Assembly (NCBI RefSeq): GCF_964019385.1
Contig: NC_088654.1
Span: 8,925,200 to 8,989,199, forward strand
From: Sycon ciliatum
Lineage: Eukaryota; Porifera; Calcarea; Leucosolenida; Sycettidae
Reading direction: 5' to 3'
DNA length: 64,000 nucleotides
Shown here: piece by piece, positions 18,687 to 30,001 of the stretch
Layout of the letters: each line of letters begins with the position of its first letter
Numbering within the stretch: position 1 is the stretch's first letter
Translations under genes and position numbers: made by a program
The notes under the pieces: model-generated
The model's input: only the letters and a program-made list of their open reading frames with translations
Databases searched by the model: none
Told to the model about the DNA's origin: nothing

Positions 18687-19313
18687 GTGTGGCTCGCCCC
18701 CACGGCACTGACGATCGCCGGGTTCTTGCTTCGACGGATCGACGGCGACCTGCTGACAGGATCGTGCTCAATAGGATCGTACAATGTGGTCATCGCCCCG
18801 GTGACGGCCGTGTTCAGTGCCGTTATGTCTCTCCTGGGCGCACGGCTATGGCTGGGAATCCAGAGCCCATCCTTCGTTCCAGCATCGTCATTGGAGCCTC
18901 CTGCGGACGAGACTAGTGCTTGCACCATGCCCCGGCGAGCTCCGGCAGAGGTCGGCGACTTGTGCCGACAGTACGCCAAGTGCATTGTCAAGTTCTGCGG
19001 CATGCGCCTGATGCCCGCCACTGGCTACATTGCGTCGCCTATCTACGAGTATTCGGAGCAGGAAAGTTGTCAGCGAACAGCAACGGCGTGCGCCAGGAAC
19101 AGTGCATCACTAACCTGCATGAGCGGCAGTCGTCCGCGTCTGCCTGTGTTTATCCTACGTTACTCCAAGGGCTTGCAGGCAGCGCTCGTCTGCCTCTGGT
19201 ACAATAACCCAATCCACACGCGACTGCAGGTTCGTGCGGCGAGCCGTGGCGTTGCTTTGCGCGCAGATTGCGGGAGATTACGGCCCGCCGCTTATTACCC
19301 TACCAGCACCTGA
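18687..19313 (+). CDS. GC-rich hypothetical ORF, 208 codons
   Basis: The segment is more GC-rich than its surroundings and open in several frames, so the reading frame is uncertain. In this frame the product starts with two hydrophobic stretches (codons 1-15 and 34-52) and carries nine cysteines. I do not recognise it. The copy at 54885-55511 is identical in sequence. It could be a gene fragment or just GC-driven open sequence. Confidence 0.3.
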   Translation: MWLAPTALTIAGFLLRRIDGDLLTGSCSIGSYNVVIAPVTAVFSAVMSLLGARLWLGIQSPSFVPASSLEPPADETSACTMPRRAPAEVGDLCRQYAKCIVKFCGMRLMPATGYIASPIYEYSEQESCQRTATACARNSASLTCMSGSRPRLPVFILRYSKGLQAALVCLWYNNPIHTRLQVRAASRGVALRADCGRLRPAAYYPTST

Positions 19314-19479
19314 CATCGCATCAGTGAAGACGTGACTATCCTCTTGGCTCCGCCAAGATCCTGCTCTTTCTGTAGCCTTTCACTTGGCTGGCCAGCACCC
19401 TCCTAACCGCAAGCTGCTGTGGGTTGTAGTTAACCTCCTAACCGCAAGCTTCTGTGGGTTGTAGTTAAATATAGTAATA

Positions 19480-19971
19480 ATGCAGACTAATGCGTGCGCG
19501 CGGCTGATTCGTGCTATGCTGCTATTATTGCTGGCGCTTTTACTGTATGCTCATCTTGCTGCTGGCTACAGTCACGTGCGCTGTACATCACGGTATCCAT
19601 GTCGGTCAGACGCCTTGCTGCATGCTATGCGTCGTGGCATTCTATGTGTCACTCAACGTGACATTCATTCATGCGCGACGCTCATCGTAGGCGGCAGGCG
19701 TCGTGGGCACTCAACGTGTCATGCTAAAAGTTGCTTAGTTATATATTATTTCGATCCGTTCTGTGTGTGGATCACTCTGGTCAGATCGTTCTGTTTCACC
19801 CACCCACCTCCCATTTCTCATCTCTCATTTACTACGTGTATCGCCAGCGCTTGTCCACGGCCTTGCTCGCAAGGGCCTTGCTCGCAAGGGCCTTGCTCGC
19901 CCGAACGAGGGTATAAATGCGAGCTTACAGCATGTTTAGGGTGCATTTTTCCCAAGTTCACTGGAGTGTAG
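19480..19971 (+). CDS. Possible secreted cysteine-rich protein (doubtful)
   Basis: 163 codons. Residues 13-30 are a strong signal-peptide-like Leu/Ala run ending Ala-Gly-Tyr, followed by a chain with more than a dozen cysteines. A 15-bp unit (CCTTGCTCGCAAGGG) is present about three times here and two times in the copy at 55678-56154, an in-frame length difference. However, the 3' part overlaps the TATA box and leader of the eIF1A pseudogene, which is shared with unrelated flanks, so the C-terminus is probably not real. Confidence 0.25.
   Translation: MQTNACARLIRAMLLLLLALLLYAHLAAGYSHVRCTSRYPCRSDALLHAMRRGILCVTQRDIHSCATLIVGGRRRGHSTCHAKSCLVIYYFDPFCVWITLVRSFCFTHPPPISHLSFTTCIASACPRPCSQGPCSQGPCSPERGYKCELTACLGCIFPKFTGV
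19912..19918 (+). promoter_or_regulatory. TATA box of broken eIF1A copy
   Basis: TATAAAT in the same context as the intact eIF1A copies, 183 bp before the ATG at 20095. Confidence 0.55.
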
Positions 19972-20094
19972 GATAGAGTTTTGCTTGCAGAATTTCTAAG
20001 ACCGCTATCAGTGTAACGTGAAGCTACAAAGGAGAGATTCAGTTGCGCGCATTGTTCCTTGTGTTCGAGAACATCCTCTCATTCGGTGACAGCC

Positions 20095-20443
20095 ATGCGG
20101 CCGAATAAAGGGAAAGGAGGAAAGAATCGTCGTCAACGAAAGGCGGACCGCACCGACAGCAATCGGATTAGCCAAATTCGAGGATCGCTAAGGTTGAACA
20201 AAGTCTGGATCAAGCAAGGCGACATCATACTGATTGGCGTCAGGGACTTCCAGGATTCTAGAGCAGATGACTGTAATTATGAAGTCCAGCCATGAGGAAG
20301 CAAGGACGCTGAAGGCCAATGGAGAGTTGCCAGAGACAGCCAAGCTCAGCGACAGTACCACGTTCGCACCAGATGCTGAACATTACCTTGTTTTCGACGA
20401 CATATCAGAACCTGAAGGTGATGACAGTGATGCAACGATGTGA
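20095..20443 (+). pseudogene. EIF1A: eIF1A-like pseudogene
   Basis: The N-terminal Lys-Gly-Lys-Gly-Gly-Lys-Asn-Arg-Arg tail and the [10 protein letters not shown] strand of eIF1A are present. About 102 bp encoding the first OB-fold strands are missing relative to the intact copies, and a 4-bp insertion near 20268 breaks the frame before the C-terminal half. The acidic tail survives in another frame to 20443. Confidence 0.9.
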
Positions 20444-22464
20444 GAAGTGACTCAATCGACAATGCTGAGAAACGGTAAAGGAGAGCATACTCCAAGAACA
20501 ATGCCAGAGAGACAACTCTGTAATGATCCGAAAGACTTTGTGATGGTGCCATTCGGCGGAGAACATTTGAATTTTTCGTACGATTCAGAGCAGTCGGCGA
20601 AAACGAGCCAGTAACCTGAAAGGAGGGCGTGAACAGGTGTAATTTTCGACAATGTGGTTGCCCTCGACCCTGCTCTCGGACATTCGAGTAATGGTTATGG
20701 CAAAATCGATGGTGCTCCAGGTTTTTCAGACGCATTTCTTGACCATACTCAATTCCGTAGATAAACCTGTGCACAGAAAGCACACAAGAGTTCAAACTAA
20801 CTCCACTGTATTCAGTTCACGTGTTTTCCACAGATCCAAAACCCTCCTGGGACCAGGAAAGTGGACAATACGCTGGAGTATAGACGTGTACACTGCGGAC
20901 ACGCCCACGCGCCACTCCTGCACACCCGTGTCGGACATCACATACTGGCCATGTCACGGTGCCGCAGACGTAATGGGCGTGCCCCACACGCTTGCGTTAC
21001 ACACGTTTAGATCCTACATGCACACGTGGAGCACAAACATGTCAAACATGCGTGCCGCGGATGCACACACATTGTTCGTACATGCCGGATACACTTCGCA
21101 TACATCACATGTGTGTGCGCACGTGCCACACCGTCGGAGGAATACAAACGAGCACGGATACGCACACATGAGAGTACCTCACCAACAAAGCCTAGCCAGG
21201 TTCGCACTCGGTTTCCCTATCAACAATAATTTCTGGCTAGAACAGTGCAGTAGCAATAGCCGAAACAGATAGAACGCAACACGGGTGGCCGAGCAAGTGA
21301 CATACAGCATAAACAAGACAAACGTATTTTTTACATTCACACACAATCAACTTCTCTAATAACCACTGCGTATATAACGACAATTCGCAAATACGACAGA
21401 ATTTCCATGCCCAGAGCAAAGTGACACACAGCATAAACAAGACAAACGCACGTTATACATTCACACACTTTTAAAAGTTTGTATACATGTATGTGATTGT
21501 ATTGATATGCTTTGGTTTTCTTTCCTCAAACTCATAGTCAAAGGAGAAGTGACGCGTGCATCATAGACCGTTGAAGTTCGTGTGAATGCATCAGACGCAC
21601 ACATGTACAGGACACTTTGCATTTTTCAAACTGAAACCGTATACATAAGCATGCGTGCGTGTGTGTGTGTGTTTGTTTGTGTGCGGGGGGGGGGGGGTAC
21701 GTGTACGTGTACGTGTGAAGAGCAAAAACCAGTACTGATAAATTGATAATGCAGGCCAAGCAGAGAGGAATGCAAAGCAGACAATCACCTCTACATTGTA
21801 ATCTCCTACAAATAACACATACATGTACATGTAGCTTCATAAGCAGAAAACGAGATACTGTGAGCGCGACAGACTCACACACACACACGCGCGCGCGCGC
21901 GCACACACACGCGCACACACACCCCCCCCCCCCCCCCCCACAGACTAGGGTCCGGCGGATTCTGCCGGCAGAAAATTGGCAGAATTCGGTACTTTTTCTG
22001 GTAAGTTTCATGCATGTTTGGTATGTGGATAAAGAAATGGAGCAGAATTCGAGGAATTGCCCGCCATTAGGTTTGTATGGTTCTGCCAATTTCACTGCTT
22101 TTCGAGCAGAATCTGCCACCTTTTCGAGCAGAATCCACCGGTTCCTACCACAGACACACACCACGAGACCATAAATCTGAAACGGCATGCATTTTGACAC
22201 ACACACGCACACACACACACACAGTCACACACACAACACACACACACACACCACGAGACCATACATCTGAAACGGCATGCGTTTCGACAGGCTTTAGAAG
22301 GCCACGAGTTAGGTGATCCACATCAAGGCAATACGCACCACCAGCCCAGCTACATGTACCGATATCTCATACTAGACAGCAACTGAACGCGGCACACATA
22401 CTACACACAAGAGCGCGTACAGCGGCAACTAAAAGTTACTTTCTCCTTATGCTTACGGTTGTCG
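20444..22464. other. No gene seen; microsatellite-rich, absent from second duplication copy
   Basis: The segment contains eIF1A 3' flank, then GT, CA, poly-G (21682-21695) and poly-C (21922-21938) tracts, and two copies of a CACGAGACCATA(A/C)ATCTGAAACGGCATGC unit (about 22162 and 22250). The second duplication copy joins 20201 directly to 22465, so 2.26 kb were deleted there or gained here. Confidence 0.7.
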
Positions 22465-22528
22465 AATACAGCATTGACGACACACCGAGACACACAGAGG
22501 AACACAAACTAGGGTCTACAATGTACAT

Positions 22529-22960
22529 TATAGCAATAAAAACTGCTTCATGGCAGTTTTCTAAAAAAAGTTATTGTGTTCTAGTCCATGGACCACGTCT
22601 AAAAAGTAAGAAATTAACGAAATGTGATAGCCGAAAATTAAAATTTCACACAAAACCTCACAATAATCACAACACTTGAAATGCTGCTTTCAACACTAAA
22701 CTTGTACTGCACCAACATGCATGTCATCAAGAGTACTCTTGATGTCATGCATGCATAGGAAAGAGGATCACGAGGGGAAAAGGTCTTCTACATGTAGCTT
22801 TTCATTCTGTGTGTGATTATTGTGAGGTTTTGTGTGAAATTTTAATTTTCGGCTATCACATTTCGTTAATTTCTTACTTTTTAGACGTGGTCCATGGACT
22901 AGAACACAATAACTTTTTTTAGAAAACTGCCATGAAGCAGTTTTTATTGCTATAATTTCT
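22529..22960. repeat. Palindromic MITE-like module
   Basis: About 150 bp at the left (from GCAATAAAAACTGC) recur as near-perfect reverse complement at about 22806-22957, around a 125-bp centre. The homologous module is at 44367-44773. Confidence 0.85.
22728..22741. repeat. 14-bp palindromic insertion CAAGAGTACTCTTG
   Basis: A perfect palindrome flanked by direct repeats ATGTCAT (22721-22727 and 22742-22748). Its ends match the 31-bp insertion at 23047 and the 320-bp MITE at 27024. Confidence 0.6.
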
Positions 22961-24714
22961 TTTGTTTTTTCTGTCACCAATCAATGGAATGCCCTATACT
23001 ATATCAATATGTAAATTTAAACTAAATGATGGCCTTTACATCATATCAAGAGTACATAAACGGTTTATGTACTCTTGATCATATCAATACCGTATTATAC
23101 GCCTTGATGTGCAAGCCTTTTCTTGCAGAAAATAGCATAGCATGTTCTTCTGCGGGGAAACATGTGAGTGCGTAGTGGACTGTGGTGGACCGCGGTGATA
23201 CTTTTTTTTATACGGAGGTCATTCTGTGCATGTTGCTGTAGAAGAATTTCATGTCATAAAATTGTCTTGCCTTTCAGATATCCCCACCCTCGATCAGATT
23301 TATTTGAGAAATGTAACCAGGTGCGTGTCGCAGATGTTTTTTTTGTTGATTCTGTGTTTATAATGGTTTATAATCATGGGTTTTCGTGATAAGGTCATCC
23401 TGCATCATATTGCACTGAAATCGTAATCCTGTTGATGTCGATAGAACTTTTGGAAGTAGTTCAATGACTTCAAACTGTTAGTCCACGATTTTCTAAAACA
23501 ACACAGCAAAGGAGGAACAATAAACATGGTTGGAGGTACTGAGAGATAAACAAGGCACTCTTACACATCTTTTGGTGAGTATGAATGATATCCAGTCGAA
23601 CCTCTTTAGGACGAACACCAAGGGACCGATGGTATTTATTCTGTGAGTTTGTCTTAACCTATTTATAACCAGTGAATACAATTATTTCTCCAATAGACAT
23701 ACGAATAGATTTCTTCTACAGCGAAAGATTCTAAGCCACACCAACTCATTGACTCGTCTCGTATGAAACAAATGAGTCGTAGAGAGGTTCTGCAAAACGA
23801 ATATGCGTACAAACTTTCGTTCTACGTCATGAAGTGCGAAACTTCGCACGAACTTTCGCAACTTTGGACGCGAAACTTGCAGGGAACGCGAAATTAACTG
23901 TCGTAGGAAAATTCGTGAGATCGGGTCATGGCGTACGTGCACTTGGCCCGCGCAAACTACGAAAATGTGCAGAACGCAAAATTCGTACACACTTTCGCAA
24001 GGACTGTCGCGAAACTTCGTTCGAATTTTCGTTTTGCAGAACCTCACTACTGAACCTTTCTTTAGAAACATGACGGCAACTGAAACAGCAACAGAGAAAG
24101 TACGGTACATGTGCAGCACATTCTTGCTGGTACATGTACTACAAACAGATTGCAAATCGTAATTCTTGCTTTGGCGGTACTCACAAATAATAAATCAAAC
24201 AGCCCAGACTCGAGTAAACAAATCCAATCATACAAGTACAAGATCTTCACGAGACGAGACTGCACCCATTGGCTTGTTTCGTATGAAGCAAACAAGTTAC
24301 TGATCCTCTCCACAATGGAGATTTTCCCTGATATGCGAATTTATTTTGCAAACTCGGTCAATGGGTCCTTGAACCTTTCCCTCCAGATTGGGAACTGCCA
24401 ACGATAGTATGCCACTGACCAGCGCCTTACCTGTAACGTACCAATGTACAATGAATATGGGTATTTCGACAACACATCTAATATAAGCCTTACCTTCAAG
24501 AAGGTGAACTCGCGTTCTTCGCACACTGTAGACAAGGGCAAAGAGATAAAAATGGATCTTAATCCGAATAAAATCAGCACACGTTTCCGTAATTGAAAGG
24601 GTGAGCATAAGCATAAGCAAATGAATCGAAGGAAACAAAGAGATCCTGTCAGCTTTTCCATTATTAATTTTATTGCATTCCGCCCAAAATCAGCACACTT
24701 TTCGTAAATGAAAG
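22961..24714. other. Internal part of 2.6-kb repeat, no gene seen
   Basis: Several short ORFs occur on both strands, but none is conserved between the two copies without frame breaks. Repeated ACTTTCG(C/T)-type words lie around 23800-24020. Confidence 0.55.
23047..23077. repeat. 31-bp palindromic mini-insertion of the CAAGAGTAC family
   Basis: A near-perfect palindrome beginning CAAGAGTACATAAAC. The homologous repeat at about 44845 lacks it and has one copy of the flanking ATCATAT(C), so it is a true insertion with a 7- to 8-bp target duplication. Confidence 0.8.
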
Positions 24715-25122
24715 AGTCAACAGAAGCAAATGAATCAAAGGGAACTGGTCAACTCACCTGTCATTGAGTAATATTCCGCGAAAGGAGGTCTCAGCAGCGC
24801 CGAAACGAAATAAGCCAGGCCAGGAGACGAAATATCCGAAACAGATCATGCAAGAAGCAGTTCCAAAGAAGAAAGTTCCTCGCGCATGCACATATCCGAC
24901 ACACGGATCCGCGGACTGCACTGCATGCAACACTGCCGTGCACGTGCACAGCACGCGGCTACCACGCGTTGGTAGATCTAATAACGAGCACCTTACGTAG
25001 AGACTTACGTAGCATAAGTGAAATACCGAGCACCTTACGTAGAAACTTACGTAGCATAGCGGTGTCGTTTTTCCTGCCATGTGAACACAATAATAGAAAA
25101 GCTGACAGGATCGCTTTTCTAA

Positions 25123-26250
25123 ATGTACATGTACATGTATACACAGCTATGCGTTTGCGAACTTTGCGTGTTTTCATGCTCCCTTCAAAGGTTTATGTAT
25201 ACGGCATGTATGATTTATGTTGCTTGAGTACGCCCACTTTGAAGGTCGAAGTTGGATTATACAGGGTGTGAACAGGTGAGATTTTTATGTCTAGCTGTTA
25301 ATTACCCTTACCTTAGCCCACCAAGGAAATCGGAATAATCAAACTCGATGGTGCTCCAACTTCATTTCGACGTAGAAAATTCGCTGTTTGAACATCTCAA
25401 TTTCAAAGGGTAACCACTGATTTCGATGTGAAAAACGTTTGCTGATCGCCATAAAAAAATTTCTGGCTACACACACCATAACAAGCTCCAAGTTCACAAA
25501 CAGTGGCCACAAACGGTTGCTCGTCATGAAGGTGGTTCGACACTTTCGACCAAATTCGTTCACTTCCGTATTCAGTTGACAATTATTTTTTGCCGTCATC
25601 AAGACTTATTTGGGCCCAAAAGCGCAAAAATCAGTGTAAGTCTCGATTAGTGGCAGAGATATGTTTTTTGCACGCTTGAGCATGGACTGTTGTCGGTACC
25701 ACATTCTGTGGAATGAAATCCAAAATCGGAGCGATTTTGCAGCGTCTTAGCGCAAATTGTTTCGAGTTATCCACAAAGACACAAGCTTTCCAACTCTCTT
25801 AGGCCGTTGGAAAGCGTACCGTACGCTCCGGATGTTTGTCGTACTGGTACAGGGCGAAAACTTCCATATGCGTGTCGCCTCTATGCTCGCCGACAAGAGA
25901 AAGGAGCCCTTCTTCTCACTTCTTGCCTTTATAAGGTCAAGGGTTTCCTTTTCTCTTGTTCGTGCCTCCCATGCCAGTCCGTGGTCACCGCAGGCGCTAG
26001 GCCACGGTCTCAAGATGCCCGCCAGAGAGTCATAGTGACTCTGATCTGATGCTTCTGTGGTCACCCCCCCCCCCTTGCTGCTGCCGAATGCTTTCGGTAA
26101 CTATCCGTGGTGTGTTTGGCTACTGTTCTGCTTCATCCCCCCCTCTTTTTTTGGGCATGTTCGATTGGTAAAGGCCGATTCACAATACAACTTTCTGCGA
26201 CGCGACAAGCGACTTGCGACACATGCGACGAGCTGCGACAGCGACACACG
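25123..26250. other. Duplicated non-coding sequence, no gene supported
   Basis: This is almost identical to 56446-57575. Short ORFs at 25747-26064 (minus) and 25757-26049 (plus) are open in both copies, but no frame shows recognisable protein features. Confidence 0.5.
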
Positions 26251-26258
26251 GTTCACAA

Positions 26259-27016
26259 CAGGGAGTAGTAAAATACAGGGAGGTGACACGCCACTAATCG
26301 TGATTTTTGATGGGTGCCTCGCCCTTGTTTTTTTTTCTTTCGCAAAAAAAGATGATCTGCTGAATCAATCTGGAGTATTTGTCGAAGAACTAATTCCGTG
26401 AAAAGGTCTATCCATCTCATGGAACAGCATTTGTTTTGCTCTTGTGATACATCTGTGTCATCGTCATATGGAAAGGTACCACCCTTCCGAAAATAGAACG
26501 AAGGTGATTTCCTTGAGAACAATACGTGTACGATTGGAGATGAAAAGCGAGTGCACCGATTTCGAAGTCGAAAAAATCTCTAGGACACCACACGATCGGC
26601 ACTAATTTCTCCTCAGTTGTGATCAACCAGTACTTCTCTACCTTCTTTGAGATGATCAGCATTTCATATTATGGTATGCTAGAGATTCGGGAGTTCACTT
26701 TTCGGAATGAAATGTTGCTAAGTTTGTCAAGGATTGAAATGCGGGCTACGTCGTCGTAAACAGCTTGTATCGACACAGGAAAAATCTACGGCACGCAGGG
26801 ATATCTCCCAAAGTGATACCACTCTTGCTGGACTTCTATCCTGACATAGTGGTAGTTTGGTCGACTACCAAACTTTCTGAAGGCAGACAATTGTTGGAAA
26901 TTCTCAGCGCTGAGTTTCTACGGGCTGCAGTAGGAGTCTCTTTGGCGGTAAGTATTTTACTACTACCTGATCGAGAGAATCCTGATCCGCGCGCGAGTCT
27001 ACACACTTCGGTACCC
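26259..27016. other. Left core of hAT-like element, no gene seen
   Basis: No ORF with recognisable features. Includes terminal repeat sequence and AT-rich internal sequence. Confidence 0.5.
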
Positions 27017-27023
27017 ATAGTAC

Positions 27024-27343
27024 CAAGAGTACATAACCCCCTAGAGTGTGCAACTCCACTATGGGTGCTGTCCCGACAGAATTTCAAGTTTACGTCATTT
27101 TGATGATGCAATGCGCACTGTACACGGATTACCAGACGAATCCGGAACCTGTGGTTGACCGAAGCAGATCGATCCTGTACAAATTATTGCAAAGAAAAAC
27201 GTGTGATGCGTTGACACCCGTACACATGTTGTAAATCACTGGTGCAAGGAGCATTGCGTCATAAATAATGACGTCAACTTGAAATTCTGTCGGGACAGCA
27301 GGGTATGTGGGAGTTGCACACTCTGGGGGGTTATGTACTCTTG
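27024..27343. mobile_element. 320-bp MITE with long terminal inverted repeats
   Basis: The ends are CAAGAGTACATAACCCCC and its complement, with imperfect arms of about 75 bp. The TSD is ATAGTAC: intact on the left (27017-27023), and on the right split by the LTR array but restored when that array and its ATAG duplication are removed (27344-27347 joined to 48206). Confidence 0.8.
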
Positions 27344-27347
27344 ATAG

Positions 27348-27689
27348 TGTAGTGGGTAGCCGAGTGGTAGGCGCGGTGCAATTAACAAGAATTACTTTTA
27401 TTCTACTTTCAGGTACACACCTGAGATATAATCGTTATTGCAAGAAGAAGCGGCAAAATAAATAACTTTCTCTCCGGTGCTCACCTAGAGGCTGAATCCT
27501 TATTCTTCGAGTTAGCTTTCATTGCTATCCAATCTAATCTAATCTTCTCTTCCTCAAAACAGAAATGCGCAGCCGCTTATATGCAGCAGACGCCGCACGC
27601 TTACATACGGAGATACACTAAATATACGTCAGGCAAAGCTCCGTATTAGTTCCGTACTGTTTCCGTATTGGTCGGGCAGGGATACTACA
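27348..27689 (-). repeat. LTR 1 (downstream LTR)
   Basis: 342 bp, TG...CA ends. On the minus strand it has CATATAAGC as TATA box (about 27571-27580) and AATAAA (about 27385-27390) as polyadenylation signal. The plus-strand word TAGCCGAGTGG fits a pol III A-box, possibly a chance match. Confidence 0.85.
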
Positions 27690-28170
27690 CCCTCCCTTCC
27701 TACAGATAATCACGCCCTCGTGATTTTCAAAAAATTAGTGAAGAGTTACGAACACAGCGTCAACCGGAAGATGGCAAATAATATATCGGAAATGATAACG
27801 TTTAGAGTAGACAGAAGAAATGAACTGATAACAAATCATAAAGTAGAAGCACACCAGGTTCACACGATCTCACGGGGTCAAAAGGGAAAGAACTGTCCTC
27901 CAAATAGGACCTGAAACCACAGCACTCTTGCTGCACTACGCTGGCACAACCCGCCAGGAACATCGCAGTTCAAAAACCGAACTGAATACACTATAGCTAT
28001 AAGGGGCGTTGTCACACACATTGTCCCACGTTAGCTGGGTAAACCGTGGCTCACCATGATCAGACGCCTACCAAACTAAACTGGATTCACACACTCGCAT
28101 AAAGGAAGCCTGAAAAGAACAGGGAGACTGAAGGAAGAGAGGAAAGAAAATGCCATACCTGGAATCAGCG

Positions 28171-28728
28171 TTAGTAACCACGGCGGCGGCTGGAGCTACG
28201 GCGGAGGGCGAGCCAGGTTTTATCTTCATCTTCGTTGAGCCGGTCACTCAGAGCGACTAGCTCGGCGTTAGACAAATAACCTCCCTCCTCGTCTTGAATC
28301 GTGGTCTTCACATTGTCGATAGCATCGCCTTGCGCGACGTAAAGAGTGATGGTCTAGCCAGGAAGAGTGTTGACGAAAATCTGCATCCCACCACGGAGAC
28401 GAAGTACCAAGTGAATAGTGGACTCCTGCTGAACGTTGTAGTCACTCAGGGTTCGGCCGTCTGCCAACTGCGTGCCGGCGAAAATCAAACGCTGCTGGTC
28501 CTGGGGAATACCCTCCTTGTCTTGGTCAGCAGCCTGCATGTCGTCGTCCTCATCAGCTTCGCCATCACCACCGGTAGTATACATGTAGGTAGCGGGTCGC
28601 TTGGAATCGCCATCGGAGTCTCCAGTGAGTGCCATGCGGAGGGAAGGGTGATCCACGCTAGCACCCTGACTGTGCTGCAAGCTAATAAGCAGGGCCAGGC
28701 CCAGGAAGGCAAGAAACATGATTCTCAT
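28171..28728 (-). pseudogene. Signal-peptide/ubiquitin chimera with internal stop
   Basis: The minus-strand frame from ATG 28728 encodes a clear signal peptide (hydrophobic Leu/Ala-rich core, residues 3-18, then Ser-Gln-Gly-Ala), an acidic linker of about 45 residues, and the C-terminal part of ubiquitin from Asp-Lys-Glu-Gly-Ile-Pro through Leu-Arg-Leu-Arg-Gly-Gly. It continues into a second ubiquitin start (Met-Gln-Ile-Phe-Val) that meets TAG at 28354, where ubiquitin has Lys11. Beyond the stop the frame still reads as ubiquitin-like sequence and then diverges into an acidic and finally Arg/Ser-rich tail ending at 28171. The uninterrupted part is 28354-28728 (124 codons). It is the only cargo of the LTR element, suggesting capture of a host gene. 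Role unknown; it may be dead or a secreted peptide. Confidence 0.75.
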
Positions 28729-28821
28729 CTTGATTCGTCGCACGAAGCTGCGGGTTGAGCCATGGGGGTCTGGGGTCGAATCACGTTGTTTTATTTTACA
28801 AAAACACACCGCTGCCACCAA

Positions 28822-29154
28822 TGTAATGGGTGGTAGGCGCGGTTGAATTCAACAGTAGGTAGCCGAGTGGTAGGCGCGGTGCAATTAACAATAATTACTT
28901 TTATTCTACTTTCAGGTACACACCTGAGATATAATCGTTAATGAAAGAAGGAACGGCAAAATAACTGACTTTCTCTCCGGTGCTCACCTGGAGGTTGAAT
29001 AGCTCGTTATTATCAAAATCTCATCTTTTTCTAAACAGAAATGCGCAGCCGCTTATATGCAGCAGACGCCGTACGCTTACATACGGAGATACACTAGGCA
29101 AAGCTCCGTATTAGTTCCGTACTGCTTCCGTATTGGTCGGGCAGGGATACTACA
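28822..29154 (-). repeat. LTR 2 (middle LTR)
   Basis: 333 bp, closely related to LTR 1 and LTR 3, with a partial internal duplication of TGGTAGGCGCGG near its plus-strand left end. Its right end CA forms part of the Polinton target CACCCT. Confidence 0.85.
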
Positions 29155-29158
29155 CCCT

Positions 29159-29966
29159 AGTAGTAAGTGCGGGGCGGGTTCTGGCCCACTTTTTGACCTT
29201 TGACCTTTGGGCCAAATAAGGCACACTGTGTCGGTCGTGCTTGGTCTGGCCCGCGGGACCCCCCAGAGTTTGACCTTTGACCCCTGGCATGCCATAAATG
29301 TGCCATAAAGGTTCTTTTCCGTGGCGAACGTGCACTTGTGTACGTTCGGTGCATTCGCACCGGGGAGTAGTAAAATACGTACTATTCCCTGATTTGCACA
29401 TCGTAGATGCAGTGACATGATACAGTACAGTTTCTTTGGTAATGGTGTTTCATTTACTTTTGTATTTTCAGTTCGTTTTCTTTGTATTTAACTCCTCATT
29501 GTTTTTTTACCAGGCGTGGGCCATCCCCTGACTTCATAGGTGCCAAACATTTTACGTTTTTCATTTCTATTTTTTGTACTACAGTATACATGGGTCCTTG
29601 CTGCTGCAGAGTGCTTTCGGTAACTATCCGTGGTGTGTTTGGCTACTGTTCTGCTTCAGTACCCCCCCCCCCACTTTTTCATGATTTTGAATGTTATCGT
29701 TTTCTCGGATTCCGGTTTTCCACTCTGTTATGTTCGAATCCATAGTCTGTTTAGTCTGTACACGATTTGTGCGGAACTTCTCATTGTTTTTTTTTGTTTT
29801 TGTTTTTTTTTTACCAGGCGTGGGCCATCCCCTGATCATAGGTGCCAAAGACTATGCTTCTCTTGCTGTCTGATCACATGCGACGTCATCATTATGTGAT
29901 TTGTTTTCAATCCTCCGCCATGGCAAATTGTGTTTTGTTCGCCCGTAAAAGAGGCTTTTACAGACT

Positions 29967-30001
<35 letters not shown>

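Larger units (their letters stand above)
22529..25122. mobile_element. Unclassified 2.6-kb mobile repeat (copy 1)
   Basis: Its exact extent is shown by the empty site near 56445. The target is AT-flanked, with either a 2-bp AT duplication or insertion between A and T. A second copy (44367-47068) has its own empty site near 28003. The left 430 bp are a palindromic MITE-like module (arms about 22529-22680 and 22806-22960). The right end carries a 7-bp-stem hairpin (GAAAAGC, 10-base loop, GCTTTTC) followed by TAAA. No coding capacity is evident. The 3' hairpin and A/T target are Helitron-like, but canonical 5'-TC is missing. Confidence 0.75.
22465..26258. repeat. Segmental duplication, copy 1 part B (interrupted)
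   Basis: This matches 56387-57583 except for an insertion at 22529-25122 that the second copy lacks. Confidence 0.93.

Noticed and set aside
21538-22218. 226-codon minus-strand ORF
   Set aside because: Largely made of CA/GT and poly-C/G tracts.
27348-27380. tRNA or SINE start suggested by TAGCCGAGTGG A-box in the LTRs
   Set aside because: TG...CA ends, TATA box, AATAAA, primer-binding region, polypurine tract and a 4-bp TSD fit an LTR; no cloverleaf and no B-box at the right distance.
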